This document shows positions 33,706 through 43,726 of a stretch of 64,000 nucleotides of DNA, piece by piece. Within the stretch, counting starts at the first letter, position 1, and each line of letters begins with the position of its first letter. The position numbers were made by a program, and so were the translations under genes. The stretch is taken from assembly GCA_963783085.1 (NCBI GenBank), contig CAWAMJ010000008.1:531455-595454 (forward strand). The letters run 5' to 3'. This stretch comes from CAVYUC01 sp963783085. GTDB lineage: Bacteria; Bacteroidota; Bacteroidia; Bacteroidales; Prolixibacteraceae. The notes below the pieces were generated by a model. It did not search any database and was not told the origin of the DNA. It saw nothing but the letters and a program-made list of their open reading frames with translations.

Positions 33706-35091
33706 CTAACCTCTCGTTTTAATCAATCCTGCATTCTTACTGATTTTATCTATGGCATTTGCAATATTATCCATGTCGGCAGTCGATCCGAGCAGTATGT
33801 TCTGCGGTATCCACACTGCCTGTTCGTTACACAGTTTTTCATTTGCCGGACATCTGTTTTCATCCATGTACTTGTCGAAATCCAACCGTTCCTTTGGGTA
33901 GATTTTTTTGAAATACTTACTTTCAAATGCGTTTTTCAGAAACGGCATTTTATTCAATTCGCTGTACCCGGTGGAACAGGGAACACCTTCGGCTTTTAAA
34001 GCTTTAACAAAATCATCTTTCGGCAATCCCTGAAATACTTCCTGGTGGTATAAAAAAGGGAACAGGTGAAATGCTGCTTTCGTCACATTTTTATACAAAC
34101 GGTACGGGGTAATTCCATCTGTTTCCTGAATTTTTGATTTCAGGTAGGCAGCGTTTTTATTTCGAATATCGGTTTGTTCTTCCAGCCGCTCGAGCTGGGC
34201 GAGGCCAATGGCAGCCTGGTATTCGGTGATGCGAAGTTTGGTGCCAATCATTATTGTTCCGGCGCCTACCTCGCCGGCAACGGAACCGTATGGATTACCG
34301 TAATTGTGGTAGGAATAACAGCGATCCATAAATGCATCATCGTCGCTGACGATAGCGCCGCCTTCGCCGATGGGAAGATTTTTTGAATTCTGAAAACTAA
34401 AACAACCCGCCTTCCCGAACGTCCCCACTTTTTTGTGGTTAATTTCTGCGAGCCAGGCCTGGCAGGCATCCTCCACCACCAACAAGTTGTGTTTGCCTGC
34501 AATTTCCGTAATCCGCTCCATGTCTGACGGAAGCCCCAAAATATGAACCGGCAGAATTGCACGTGTACGAGGTGTAATTTTTGCCTCAATTTTTTCCGGA
34601 TCCATCTGAAAAGTCTCCGGATCAACATCCACAAAAACCGGGATTGCCCCGTTAAAAATAATACAGGATACGGAAGCAATAAAAGTATATGGGGTAACCA
34701 ACACCTCGTCGCCCCACCCTATTTCCAGCTGGGCAAGCGCTGTGTTGAGCGCATTTGTCCCGTTAACCACAGCCAGGCAGCGTTTGGCGCCGATTAAACC
34801 AGCCCATTTTCGCTCAAATTCCGATACTACTTTATTACGCGACCAAACTCCGCTGCGCATGACGTCCAGCAACATTTTCTCGTCCGTCTCCGGATTCCAG
34901 ATTGGCCAGTCCGGCCATTCATGGGATTCGATAACCGGATTTCCTCCCAAAACGGCTGGCTTTGATGTTTCAGAGGAAGAAAATGCCCATAAATTTTGCG
35001 CTACAGCGGAACCAAGTACAGCGCCTGCGCCAATCGCTGTATTCTTCTGAATAAATTCACGTCTTGAAAAAAGCTTGTTAAAAGGTTTCAT
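33706..35091 (-). CDS. Tat-exported DegT/DnrJ/EryC1/StrS aminotransferase
   Basis: The 461-residue PLP-dependent sugar aminotransferase is preceded by a Tat signal (SRREF, Arg10-Arg11, then a hydrophobic run to about 37). The PLP lysine is Lys237 in SFQNSKNLPIGEGG, and the ring-stacking block VVEDACQAW (Asp208) is intact, so the enzyme looks active. Cytoplasmic family members install amino groups on keto-sugars of nucleotide sugars. Here export in folded form with bound PLP is expected, which is unusual. The same operon codes for two Tat-exported Gfo/Idh/MocA oxidoreductases, the partner enzymes that make or consume keto-sugars in known aminosugar pathways. Confidence 0.85.
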   Translation of the reverse strand: MKPFNKLFSRREFIQKNTAIGAGAVLGSAVAQNLWAFSSSETSKPAVLGGNPVIESHEWPDWPIWNPETDEKMLLDVMRSGVWSRNKVVSEFERKWAGLIGAKRCLAVVNGTNALNTALAQLEIGWGDEVLVTPYTFIASVSCIIFNGAIPVFVDVDPETFQMDPEKIEAKITPRTRAILPVHILGLPSDMERITEIAGKHNLLVVEDACQAWLAEINHKKVGTFGKAGCFSFQNSKNLPIGEGGAIVSDDDAFMDRCYSYHNYGNPYGSVAGEVGAGTIMIGTKLRITEYQAAIGLAQLERLEEQTDIRNKNAAYLKSKIQETDGITPYRLYKNVTKAAFHLFPFLYHQEVFQGLPKDDFVKALKAEGVPCSTGYSELNKMPFLKNAFESKYFKKIYPKERLDFDKYMDENRCPANEKLCNEQAVWIPQNILLGSTADMDNIANAIDKISKNAGLIKTRG

Positions 35092-35106
35092 GGGAATTGT
35101 GTTATT

Positions 35107-36519
35107 TTACTGGTTACTAAATGTTTTTTCAATTCTTAAATAATTTTGGATTTCGTCTTTCCGCAAGTTAAATACGCTGCTTAGTTTCTTCACAATATCA
35201 TCCCTTTTTTCGGCTAAATTTTGTTGTTCGCCTATATCGTCTTTCAAATTATACAACTGCCAGTTTTGAGTGGAATCTTCCCGAATAATTTTCCAGTTTC
35301 CCCAATGAAGCGCGGCAAAATTTTCATATTCAAAATAGAGTGCCGGGTGTGGTGAAACCGTTGTTTGCCCGGTTAACACCGGAATTGGGTTCAATCCGTC
35401 AATAAACCGGTCTTGCGGCAACTCAGCGCCGGCCAGTTTTGCACAGGCGGGGAAGATGTCGAGTGACGAAAGCCGGGCGTCATTAACTGTACCTGCTTTA
35501 ACTTTTCCGGGCCATCTAACAATCGCGGGAACGCGGATTCCACCTTCCCAAAGTGTCACCCCTGCGCCTTTCAGCGGTGCATTCGATTGAATTCCTGAAT
35601 TTATATAGGGATAAAACGCTCCATTGTCGGAAAAGAAAAATATGAAAGTATTGTCGGAAATCCCAAGCGAATCGAGCGTTTGCAGCACTCTTCCAATGGC
35701 CATATCGACCGCAGTCACCACTGCCCGGAACCGCTTTTTGGGATCTTTTTCATCCGGACTCAAATGATAAGGTTCGAATGCATAGTCGGGCGCTTTCCAA
35801 TTATCTTCTTCATCCGGCCCCACATTTCTGCTCTGCGGATGGTGCGGTGCATCAAACGGAAGATAAACGAACCAGGGAACAGCTTTCGTTGTGCTGGTTT
35901 TAATGAATTCGATCGCGTTGTTTGCAAAAAGATCGGTGCTGTATTCGCCTGGCATGTTAACAGCTTCCGTATTGTGATACAAATCGGGATTACCTGCATA
36001 TACATGGGTAAAATGGTCGGCATTTCCGGAAACAATTCCGAAATACTCATCAAAACCTCGTTCAGTCGGACGTGAACCTGGCGCAAAACCTATGTTCCAT
36101 TTGCCGAATGCACCGGTGGCATAAGGAACAGGAGCATTTTTCAGAACCTGTGGTATCAGTACCTCCGAATGGCGAAGGCCGGTTCCGTAATTTCCGGCAA
36201 TTCCGGATAGCTGGTAATCCAGCTGGTTGCGTTGCGGCAAACGTCCGGTCAATAAAGCAGCCCGTGATGCTGTACACGTTGGGCTGGCAGTATAAAAACC
36301 GGTAAGCACCACCCCTTCCTGTGCCAATCGATCGATGTTTGGAGCTATAATCTGCGATTGTTGATTGTAAACACGTAAGTCTCCGTAACCCACATTGTCA
36401 ACCGTAATGATAAGGATATTCGGGGATTGGGATATTTCCGTGCCCGCAGCTTTTATGTTCCAAATTGTGGCTAAAGCCAAATAAAAGAAAAGTAATAATA
36501 CCTGGATCGTTTTTTTCAT
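35107..36519 (-). CDS. Exported sulfatase (S1) with C-T-A-S-R motif
   Basis: The 470-residue protein has a signal peptide (about 1-24). The metal block TVDNVGYGDLRVYN, the maturation motif Cys82-Thr-Ala-Ser-Arg (C-x-A-x-R form) followed by AALLTGRLPQR, and the later FGKWNIG and FFSDNGAFYP blocks are present. It is the first enzyme gene after susD, 154 bp downstream, with a hairpin between them. The role is removal of sulfate from the imported or surface-bound glycan in the periplasm. Confidence 0.9.
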   Translation of the reverse strand: MKKTIQVLLLFFYLALATIWNIKAAGTEISQSPNILIITVDNVGYGDLRVYNQQSQIIAPNIDRLAQEGVVLTGFYTASPTCTASRAALLTGRLPQRNQLDYQLSGIAGNYGTGLRHSEVLIPQVLKNAPVPYATGAFGKWNIGFAPGSRPTERGFDEYFGIVSGNADHFTHVYAGNPDLYHNTEAVNMPGEYSTDLFANNAIEFIKTSTTKAVPWFVYLPFDAPHHPQSRNVGPDEEDNWKAPDYAFEPYHLSPDEKDPKKRFRAVVTAVDMAIGRVLQTLDSLGISDNTFIFFFSDNGAFYPYINSGIQSNAPLKGAGVTLWEGGIRVPAIVRWPGKVKAGTVNDARLSSLDIFPACAKLAGAELPQDRFIDGLNPIPVLTGQTTVSPHPALYFEYENFAALHWGNWKIIREDSTQNWQLYNLKDDIGEQQNLAEKRDDIVKKLSSVFNLRKDEIQNYLRIEKTFSNQ

Positions 36520-36626
36520 CGAATCAAATTATCAGTTAATATTCAGATATTCAGGAACCAATTCCAAAGAAAAGGTTATGACGATGTTTTACGGAAGAAA
36601 TTCCTGACGTTCAAAAAAAAGGGAAT

Positions 36627-36652
36627 AAAGCCGCCCCAAAAGAAGCGGCCTT
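36627..36652 (-). terminator. Hairpin between susD and the enzyme genes (partial terminator or mRNA processing stem)
   Basis: On the minus strand an 8-bp stem with one G-T pair (AAGGCCGC / GCGGCTTT) has a 10-nt loop and is followed six bases later by a run of eight T (36612-36619 on the plus strand). It is 20 bp past the susD stop. Genes further down the PUL have no recognised promoter of their own, so partial read-through is expected. Confidence 0.6.
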
Positions 36653-36672
36653 AAACAAACTAACCAAACTAA

Positions 36673-38448
36673 TCAATCCTCCGCAGAAATTTCCGTTTTC
36701 GGTGGAATATTGTTTTCGGCGCCAGGATAGCCAACATTCTGATTAATTACCCCGCCCTGGTTATCATCGATAACATCCTGAGGTATTGGCCAAAGGACAT
36801 GATAAGCCGATATTACAAATTCGTTTGCACCCCAGACATATCCAACGTTATAGAAATTATTTTTTTCCTGCACCCTGTCGAACCAGTAATTTTTATCGCT
36901 AAAGTTATCAAGCGAATAGCCGTTCAGATTGTTATCCGCCATGATAAACGACATGCGGGTAAGTTCCGTTTTTCTTGGCGACTCGGCATATAATTCACGA
37001 ATTCGTTCGTCGAGGATGTACCCCAAAGTAACGTCGCCGGGCTCAACCGGAGGCGCCAGCGCCCGTTCACGAACTTTATTGATATCCGCTGCTGCATTGG
37101 CTTTATCGCCTTTCCACCAATATGCTTCGGCGCGCAGGAGATAGGTGTCTGCCAACCGGAAAACATACCAGTCGCTGTGTCCGCCATTGGGTTGATCGGG
37201 ACGTTCTTCATCTTCAACATACACCTTATAATAGGGGAAAGGAAACCATGCCTGAAATGTATCGATTGGGTTTGTATACTCTTTGGAAACTGGTTGTCCG
37301 TAAAATTCCGATGATGGATTATTTATTAACATTTCTGACATTGGAAACCAGTTAACCAAAGTATCGTGACGTAAATCGGCGCCGCAATCTTTCCATATGT
37401 GATAGGCTGTGTAATTTGTAGGCCGTGCATATCCAACTCCTCTTCCCAGTTTAATGATTTGCCAGTTTCCGCTTTTATCGGTGCAGGCAGCCGTTCCGTT
37501 TGCATCTTTCAGGTACTGACCATGCCACCAGGTAGGTACGTAATTTCGCATTGCTGCGGTTCCTCCTGAAACTTCAGCATCAGGATATCCGTATTTGTCC
37601 TGAACTATCAAAAGCCCTTCCTTGTTTTCAGCCAGACTTTTATTTTCTTTTTGATGGAGATCCCAAATAACGTTGAATTTACTGTCGCCGGCATATTTCC
37701 CAAACCGTTCTGTCATTAATGAATGGAATCCATCATTTATAACTGCACTTGCCGATGTGATTGCTTTATCGAACTGACTGTTGGCGAGGTAAATTTTTGT
37801 TAATAAATGGTTTCCGGCGGCGCGGTTTACTTTGCCGGGTTCAACCACTTCAGGAAGCCACTGGACGGCAAATTCCATATCGCTTTGAATTTTATTCAAA
37901 ATGGTTTTTCTGGAATGGGTGTAAAAATCGATTTTAGGCTCGGTATACTCCTTGTTCAGAAAAGGCACATCGCCAAATTGATGCACAAGCCTGTAATACC
38001 AGTAGGCCCGGTGAAAATAGGCCTCGCCCAAAATTTCATTTTTGTCCTGTTCGCCCGCCCATTCCGGTAAATCTATCCTTGAGATTACGACGTTTGCATT
38101 CCGGATCTGGTTGTATGCGTTATTCCAGGAGTCAAAAAAATCATGTAACCCTGTTCCGGTTGGCGTAACCTGAAGGGGAAAATTATGGGTCGCCTGGTTT
38201 GATTTGTTTCCACTGACAAATGCATCGGTACCAACCAACTCATTATCGAATACATTAGGGCCGCCATAATATTCGTTACGTAAATTTTTTCGATTCGTTA
38301 GCAAAACCGCGTCCAGACCAGCCTTATCGATGTATATATTTTCGGGCACAAATATGGACAGCGGTTTAGGATCGAGCCAGCTTTCCTCGCATGAAAAAAT
38401 CAGAAATGCGAAAACACTTAACAATATATATTTATAGGTTCTTTTCAT
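36673..38448 (-). CDS. susD: SusD/RagB-family outer-membrane glycan-binding lipoprotein
   Basis: The 591-residue protein has a lipobox (LIFSC, Cys20) that places it on the cell surface. The N-terminal TPR-like helices include the typical block DFFDSWNNAYNQIRNANVVI near 105-125 and GEAYFHRAYWYYRLVHQFGDVP near 146-170. The C-terminal part has LRAEAYWWKGDKANAAADINKVRERA. SusD proteins close the SusC channel as a lid and bind the glycan. It lies 25 bp downstream of susC, as usual. The binding specificity cannot be read from sequence. Confidence 0.93.
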   Translation of the reverse strand: MKRTYKYILLSVFAFLIFSCEESWLDPKPLSIFVPENIYIDKAGLDAVLLTNRKNLRNEYYGGPNVFDNELVGTDAFVSGNKSNQATHNFPLQVTPTGTGLHDFFDSWNNAYNQIRNANVVISRIDLPEWAGEQDKNEILGEAYFHRAYWYYRLVHQFGDVPFLNKEYTEPKIDFYTHSRKTILNKIQSDMEFAVQWLPEVVEPGKVNRAAGNHLLTKIYLANSQFDKAITSASAVINDGFHSLMTERFGKYAGDSKFNVIWDLHQKENKSLAENKEGLLIVQDKYGYPDAEVSGGTAAMRNYVPTWWHGQYLKDANGTAACTDKSGNWQIIKLGRGVGYARPTNYTAYHIWKDCGADLRHDTLVNWFPMSEMLINNPSSEFYGQPVSKEYTNPIDTFQAWFPFPYYKVYVEDEERPDQPNGGHSDWYVFRLADTYLLRAEAYWWKGDKANAAADINKVRERALAPPVEPGDVTLGYILDERIRELYAESPRKTELTRMSFIMADNNLNGYSLDNFSDKNYWFDRVQEKNNFYNVGYVWGANEFVISAYHVLWPIPQDVIDDNQGGVINQNVGYPGAENNIPPKTEISAED

Positions 38449-38472
38449 TTTTTCTTTATTTTATGGATTTCA

Positions 38473-41400
38473 CTACAGCGTTACATTTACACCAATACTC
38501 GATATTTTTGGCATCATTTCAGTCTGCGATTCCGGATCGTAATGTTCCCATCCGGTGAATGTCAGCAAATTACGAAAATTAAGAAAAATCCTTAGATTTT
38601 GAATCTGTACCTTGCCCAGTTTCGATTTAGGCACATTGTACGCAACGGATAAATCCTGCAGCCGCACAAACGAACGGTTTTCCCAATAGTTAAATCCCGG
38701 CGTTTGGGCTTCAGAATTTTGCCGCGCATAATCGTTTATCGGATTATCTTTTGTCCAGTACTTTGTAGACAGACGATTGAACCTTTCGTAGACGTTATTG
38801 CCTTCCGAATTTCGGTGCAGGTTGTTTATTCCGTAAAAACCAAGGTCGGCCCGGATGAATGCCGAGAATTCGAAGTTTTTGAGCACGGTTAAATCATTTC
38901 GTAATCCAAGCCGGTACTGCGGGTTTTTATAACCCTGAAAAACTTTATCGCCTGAAGGGTTTAAAATGCCATCATCATTCACATCCTGCAGTTTCATATC
39001 ACCGGGATGTTTGCCATAAACGAGGGCTTGCTCGGCTTCATCAACCTGCCACACGCCCAGCACTTTGTAATCCCAGACGCGGTCCAGCGCTTCGCCGATA
39101 AACCATTCGTTTGCGATATCATCGGCTTCCCGCTGGCCAATTACGTTTCCGTTTTCATCGGTCACGTCAATCATTTCACCATATAAATGTTTGATTTTAT
39201 TCCGGTTGAATGAAAATACAAGACTCGAATTCCAACGCAAATTTTGTTTGTTAACGTTCCTTGAATTCAACGTCAGCTCAAACCCCTGGTTGCCCAATTC
39301 ACCTAAGTTTGCAGCGACACTTTCATACCCGATTATCCGCGGCAACGAACGGTCGAGCAGCAAATCTCTGGTAGTCATGTCGTAATAATCCATGGAACCG
39401 TAAACCACATTTCCGAACAACCCGAAGTCAATTCCGAAATTGAGCGCTTCGGTGCGTTCCCAGCGCAAATCGCTGTTGGCCATAGTACTGCTGTAAACTC
39501 CCGTTGCCAGTGTAGTTCCATAAAGGTATTTTGTTGTTGCCAACGTGGCCAACGCATCATATATCCCAACAGCCCGATTACCGTTAGCTCCCCAGGAAAC
39601 CCTCAGTTTCAGGCTTGCTCAATCCAATTTCACATTAAAGAATTCTTCTTCAGAAATTCTCCATCCAATTGCTGCTGAAGGGAATTCCGCGTACGGATGT
39701 TTTTGTCCGAAAGCCGAATATCCGTCACGGCGCCAGGTGCCGGTAATAATATATTTGTTCATTAACGTGTAGTTTAACCGTGCCATTAGTGCATTTCCAG
39801 TGGCATAAGTATACTGTACTACCGGATTGTCAGTTAAGCAATCTGTCATTTGTTGAAATGGACGGAGTTTGTCCCGCAAAAAGCGCATGGTAACGACAAT
39901 GCTCCACTTGGTGCAAAATTTGAATTTTCCATGCGTAACTTTGCCAGGATTGAAATTTTTCAGCATTAATAAAAAAGTAACATCAAATTCATGCACATCA
40001 GCGAGAGTCTTTCTTCCAGTTAAAAATATTATCAACCTGCCATTCGTAACTCGAATTATTGTCCTCTGTCGATATCCCTGTATTATCATTGAAATCCATC
40101 GGGTGTTGTTATCGGATCGTAATAGTAAGTTTATTGCCCCAGTGAATACCGGTTTACAAAGGAAACCCTGATACGAAATGCCAAATGGAAACGTAAGTTC
40201 TCCGAAAAGGGTTCCGAATAAAGTTTGTGCAAGATTTAACTTATCCCTGAAGATTATGGTACAACAATGGGTTTTGTACCTGTCGTTCATCATACGGATA
40301 AAATGTCAAAGTTTTGCCGTCTTCTTCATAAATATTTCCGAACGGACTTACGCGTATTGCCTGGCCCAGGTTAGCCTGTTGTGAACTCTGATCGCGGTCG
40401 GCAAACTGGACATTTGCACCCACAGTTAAAAAACTGGTAACATCAGCATCAATGTTAATCCGGGAGCGGACATTTTTATAATCGTCGCCCAACACAACCC
40501 CTTTATTGTCGGTATAGCCAAGCGACCAGTAATAACGCAACGATTGGGTCCCGCCGCTCAGGCTTACATCATAATCCTGCCGTAAACCGTTGCGGAAAAC
40601 CAAATCATACCAGTCCACTGTTTTACCGGCCTTGTAGTTATCGACTTCAATTTGTTTCGTTCCCAACCGGTCGAACCACAACTGAACTACATCGTCACTG
40701 GGTGTAACGTCGTAACTTTTCCACTCTTCAATAGAAATATTCGATGGCAACTCGTTGGGATTCGTATAATAATATGCAGGTTTATCCTGGAACAAATCGG
40801 CCCAGAAATCTCCTCGTGCTATCAGGTATTCTTCCGGTGTTTGCGGATACATTTGATGCGTTACCCCAACAAGACCAGCTTTCGCTGAAAAATTAATTGT
40901 TGGTTTCGACATTTGCCCTCGCTTTGTTGTAACAATAAGAACTCCGGAAGCTGAACGCGCGCCGAAAATTGCAGAAGAACTGGCGTCCTTCAATATATCA
41001 ATGCTTTCAATGTCATTCGGGTTGATATCACCGATGTTTCCATTGTAAATTACGCCATCGAGAACGATCAGCGGTTCGTTATTGGCTGCCAGCGAAGTAG
41101 GTCCCCTGATTTCCATCGTACCGCCGCCCGCTGCCGAGGTTCCCTGGCTGGAATTAAAACCGGCCACGGTTCCGCTCAGCATTTCGAGCATGTTGGTGGT
41201 TTGCTGGGTGGCATATTGTTCGGCATCAACCCGCTGAACAGAACCGGTGAGATCGCTTTTTTTCATGGTTCCGTACCCTACTGCAATCACTTCGTCGAGA
41301 CCGATGATATCCTGTTCCATCTGTAAGTCGATGTTTGTACGGTTGTTTAACTGGACATCCTGTGATTTGAAGCCCACAAACGAGAACGTTAAAACATCCG

Positions 41401-41944
41401 CATTTTCAGGGACATTCAGCGAATAAACCCCGTTATCATTGGTTACCGTTCCGTTTGTAGTTCCTTTGACTACCACGCTGACGCCGGGCAACGGCTGGCC
41501 GGTATCGTCGGTTACAGTACCTGTTATTGTTCTTGTTGGCTGTTGATCGAACAAACCGGTACTTCCGGAACCGGCTCCATGCCCTTTTGTAATTATAATA
41601 TCGGTATTTAATACCCGGTAAATCAATCCTGTGCCTTCAAGCACGTCGTCCAAAACCTTATCGATTTTTGCATTCGTATAGGTTTTACTAATGAATTTAT
41701 CTTTGGGGAGGTATTCGTTTTTGTAGAAAAAATCAAATTCTGTCTGTTCCTGGATCGACTGAAATACTTTTTCCAATGAAGCATTTTCCAGTTTTAAATC
41801 AACCCGCACCGATTGCGAATATACTCCGGCCGAAACGCTGAATACGGTTGTAATCATTAACAGCAACGATAATTTCGTAATCAGCAGTAATTTTCTGGTT
41901 TTCCCTTTTGGAAGGAGAAAGCTTTTGCACGATTTTTTTTTCAT
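38473..41944 (-). pseudogene. susC: SusC/RagA TonB-dependent receptor with STN domain, disrupted by many frameshifts
   Basis: The first 567 codons (41944-40241) encode a signal region, an STN domain (about 45-120), a carboxypeptidase-regulatory-like domain (TITGTVTDDTGQPLPGVSV), the plug and the first barrel strands, ending in a TAA. Between about 40243 and 39830 recognisable SusC segments occur in all three frames (YYYDPITTPDGF, NNSSYEWQVDNIF, ADVHEFDVTFLL, NAEKFQSWQ, YHALFAGQTPSIS, YATGNALMARLNY). After a TGA at 39619-39621 the frame stays open to 38473 and encodes the last barrel strands. At least eight frame changes lie in about 420 bp. The total length (3472 nt) fits a normal SusC of about 1150 residues. 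The STN domain fits signalling to the adjacent FecR and sigma factor. Confidence 0.88.
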
Positions 41945-42083
41945 AGTTTAGCAATAATTTTAGTTTATAAACCAAGTTTTTAAATGAATGAAGCGGCAGT
42001 GTTTAACTTCTTTTCCGTTTTTTTAATCTCAGAAGGTATTTTTCATTGGCACATAAGTTTTGGTTTTTACTTAGGATAAAAGT

Positions 42084-43082
42084 TTAATTTACTGTAATAT
42101 TAATTTGATCCTGCTCAATGATATAATCAATTGGCAGCAGTTGTTTAATCACTTCAAAATGTTGTTCCAGTGGCTTGTACCTTCTCAGTACACCCGATAT
42201 ACGCTCATTTTTTAGTTTTGTTTCCGGGTAGTCGATTTTCACATCCCACCAGCGCCCGATAATTTGAAACACTTTTGATATGGGCTCATTCCGGAATTCG
42301 TACCGTCCGTCTTTCCAGGAGGTGCTAATTTCAAAATCTGCTTTACCGATGCGGATTTGCGCCGTTTCTGTATTATAATCCGATTGCTGCCCCGGAAGTA
42401 AATCTTTAATTATATTTCCTGACATAATTTTCACTTTGCCCTCCACCAGTGTGGTTTCAATTATTTTGCTTCCCGGGTATTCACAAACATTAAATTTTGT
42501 TCCGGTAACTTTTACGGTGTGATTTAATGTTTTTACCAGGAAAGGTTTTTCTTTGTTTGCCGTGACTTCAAAAAAGGCTTCGCCGCGCAATTCCACAGTG
42601 CGGTTGTTTGATGAGAAACCCGAAGGGAACGACAACTTCGAGTCAGAATTCAGCCAAACGTGGGTGCCGTCGGCAAGAAAGACTTCCTTCATTTGACCCT
42701 TCGAAACTTCAACTGTTTTTTGCTCAACCCGGTCCGGTTTTAATTTTGCCAAAGCATAATAGTACCGGCCAAACCATCCGGCACTTAATGCGAGAATTAC
42801 AATAGCAGCAATTTTAATTAATTCCCTGATCCCGCTACTTTTCCTTTGATTCGGGTTCAACTTTCCGTGAAGAATATACCACTGTTCCAGTTCCAGTTTA
42901 TTTAGCTTTTCGGAATCAAGCGCCGACGCGTCCCATAAATCTTTTGCACGAAATAGTTTTTTACGGTTTTCAGGATTGTCCTTTATCCGGAAATACAGGT
43001 TTTTTTCTTCTTCCGGATTTAATTCCCCCTGAATAAACCGGTACACCAAATCATCAATATTTTGATTTTCGTAACTGTTCAT
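42084..43082 (-). CDS. FecR-family anti-sigma factor
   Basis: The protein has 332 residues from the ATG at 43082; an open frame reaches 43163, but that part overlaps the sigma factor gene and has no similarity. Residues about 1-85 are a cytoplasmic anti-sigma region, residues about 86-108 one membrane helix (IKIAAIVILALSAGWFGRYY), residues about 125-230 the FecR beta domain (VFLADGTHVWLNSDSKLSFP, RGEAFFEV, VTGTKFNV), and residues about 260-332 a C-terminal DUF4974-like domain. It should hold the ECF sigma factor until the STN domain of SusC senses glycan outside. It lies between sigma and susC, the usual order. Confidence 0.9.
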   Translation of the reverse strand: MNSYENQNIDDLVYRFIQGELNPEEEKNLYFRIKDNPENRKKLFRAKDLWDASALDSEKLNKLELEQWYILHGKLNPNQRKSSGIRELIKIAAIVILALSAGWFGRYYYALAKLKPDRVEQKTVEVSKGQMKEVFLADGTHVWLNSDSKLSFPSGFSSNNRTVELRGEAFFEVTANKEKPFLVKTLNHTVKVTGTKFNVCEYPGSKIIETTLVEGKVKIMSGNIIKDLLPGQQSDYNTETAQIRIGKADFEISTSWKDGRYEFRNEPISKVFQIIGRWWDVKIDYPETKLKNERISGVLRRYKPLEQHFEVIKQLLPIDYIIEQDQINITVN

Positions 43083-43135
43083 TACAAATACGAGTATTTT
43101 GGAAGGTGAAAACCCTACCCCGGACGAATAAAAAC

Positions 43136-43726
43136 TTAATTTACATAACAGGAAAGAATGCAAATCATCAGTAATATAATATCCCGAAACTCTTCCCTGA
43201 AAAGTTGCAGCGCTTTTGAAATGTGTTTTTCAACCGTTTTAACGGAAACTCCGTTTTTTTCAGCGATTTCATTGTTGGTTAATCCGCTGAACCGGCTGGC
43301 AGTAAATACATCCCTGCATTTTTCAGGTAAATCCTGAATCATTTTCTGAATGCGATCTTTTACATCAAATTCCAGAATGCTGCTTTCGGAATGAATAAAA
43401 TAATCGAGTTCCTGGTGTTTCAGCTTTTGTCCGAAAGTATGTTCATGAAAATTCCTTTTCCGTTCATGTTTCAACAGTTTATAACAACTGTTTTTAACAA
43501 CCGTGAAAAGATAAGCCGAAACCGAAGTATTTATTTTTGTTTTTTTGCAGTTTTGCCAAAAGTTAAAAAAACAATCCTGCACCACATCTTTAGCCTGCTC
43601 TTCGCTGACAAACTTTCGGGCAAAACTATAAAGTCGCTGAAAATAAGCTCTGTATAATTGATGGAATGCAGCAACATCTCCATTCTGGATTTTTGAGAGC
43701 AGTGTTATTTCACGACTGTCTTGCAT
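43136..43726 (-). CDS. ECF RNA polymerase sigma factor (Bacteroidota RpoE family)
   Basis: The 196-residue protein has sigma region 2 at about 20-85 (YRAYFQRLYSFARKFV, DVVQDCFFNFWQN) and region 4 at about 125-180, with the helix-turn-helix SGLTNNEIAEKNGVSVKTVEKHISKAL. It is the first gene of the PUL and should direct transcription of susC and the genes behind it when released by FecR. No TAnnTTTG promoter was seen upstream of it. The last 15 residues are hydrophobic and Cys-containing, which is a little unusual. Confidence 0.9.
   Translation of the reverse strand: MQDSREITLLSKIQNGDVAAFHQLYRAYFQRLYSFARKFVSEEQAKDVVQDCFFNFWQNCKKTKINTSVSAYLFTVVKNSCYKLLKHERKRNFHEHTFGQKLKHQELDYFIHSESSILEFDVKDRIQKMIQDLPEKCRDVFTASRFSGLTNNEIAEKNGVSVKTVEKHISKALQLFREEFRDIILLMICILSCYVN

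Noticed and set aside
39619..40293. Separate 224-codon gene between the two SusC parts
   Set aside because: Its translation contains SusC barrel segments only in parts, and the missing parts are in the other two frames; it is a piece of the disrupted susC.
43083..43163. Longer FecR start inside the sigma factor gene
   Set aside because: The extra 27 residues overlap sigma factor coding sequence and have no FecR similarity; the ATG at 43082 gives the usual N-terminus.
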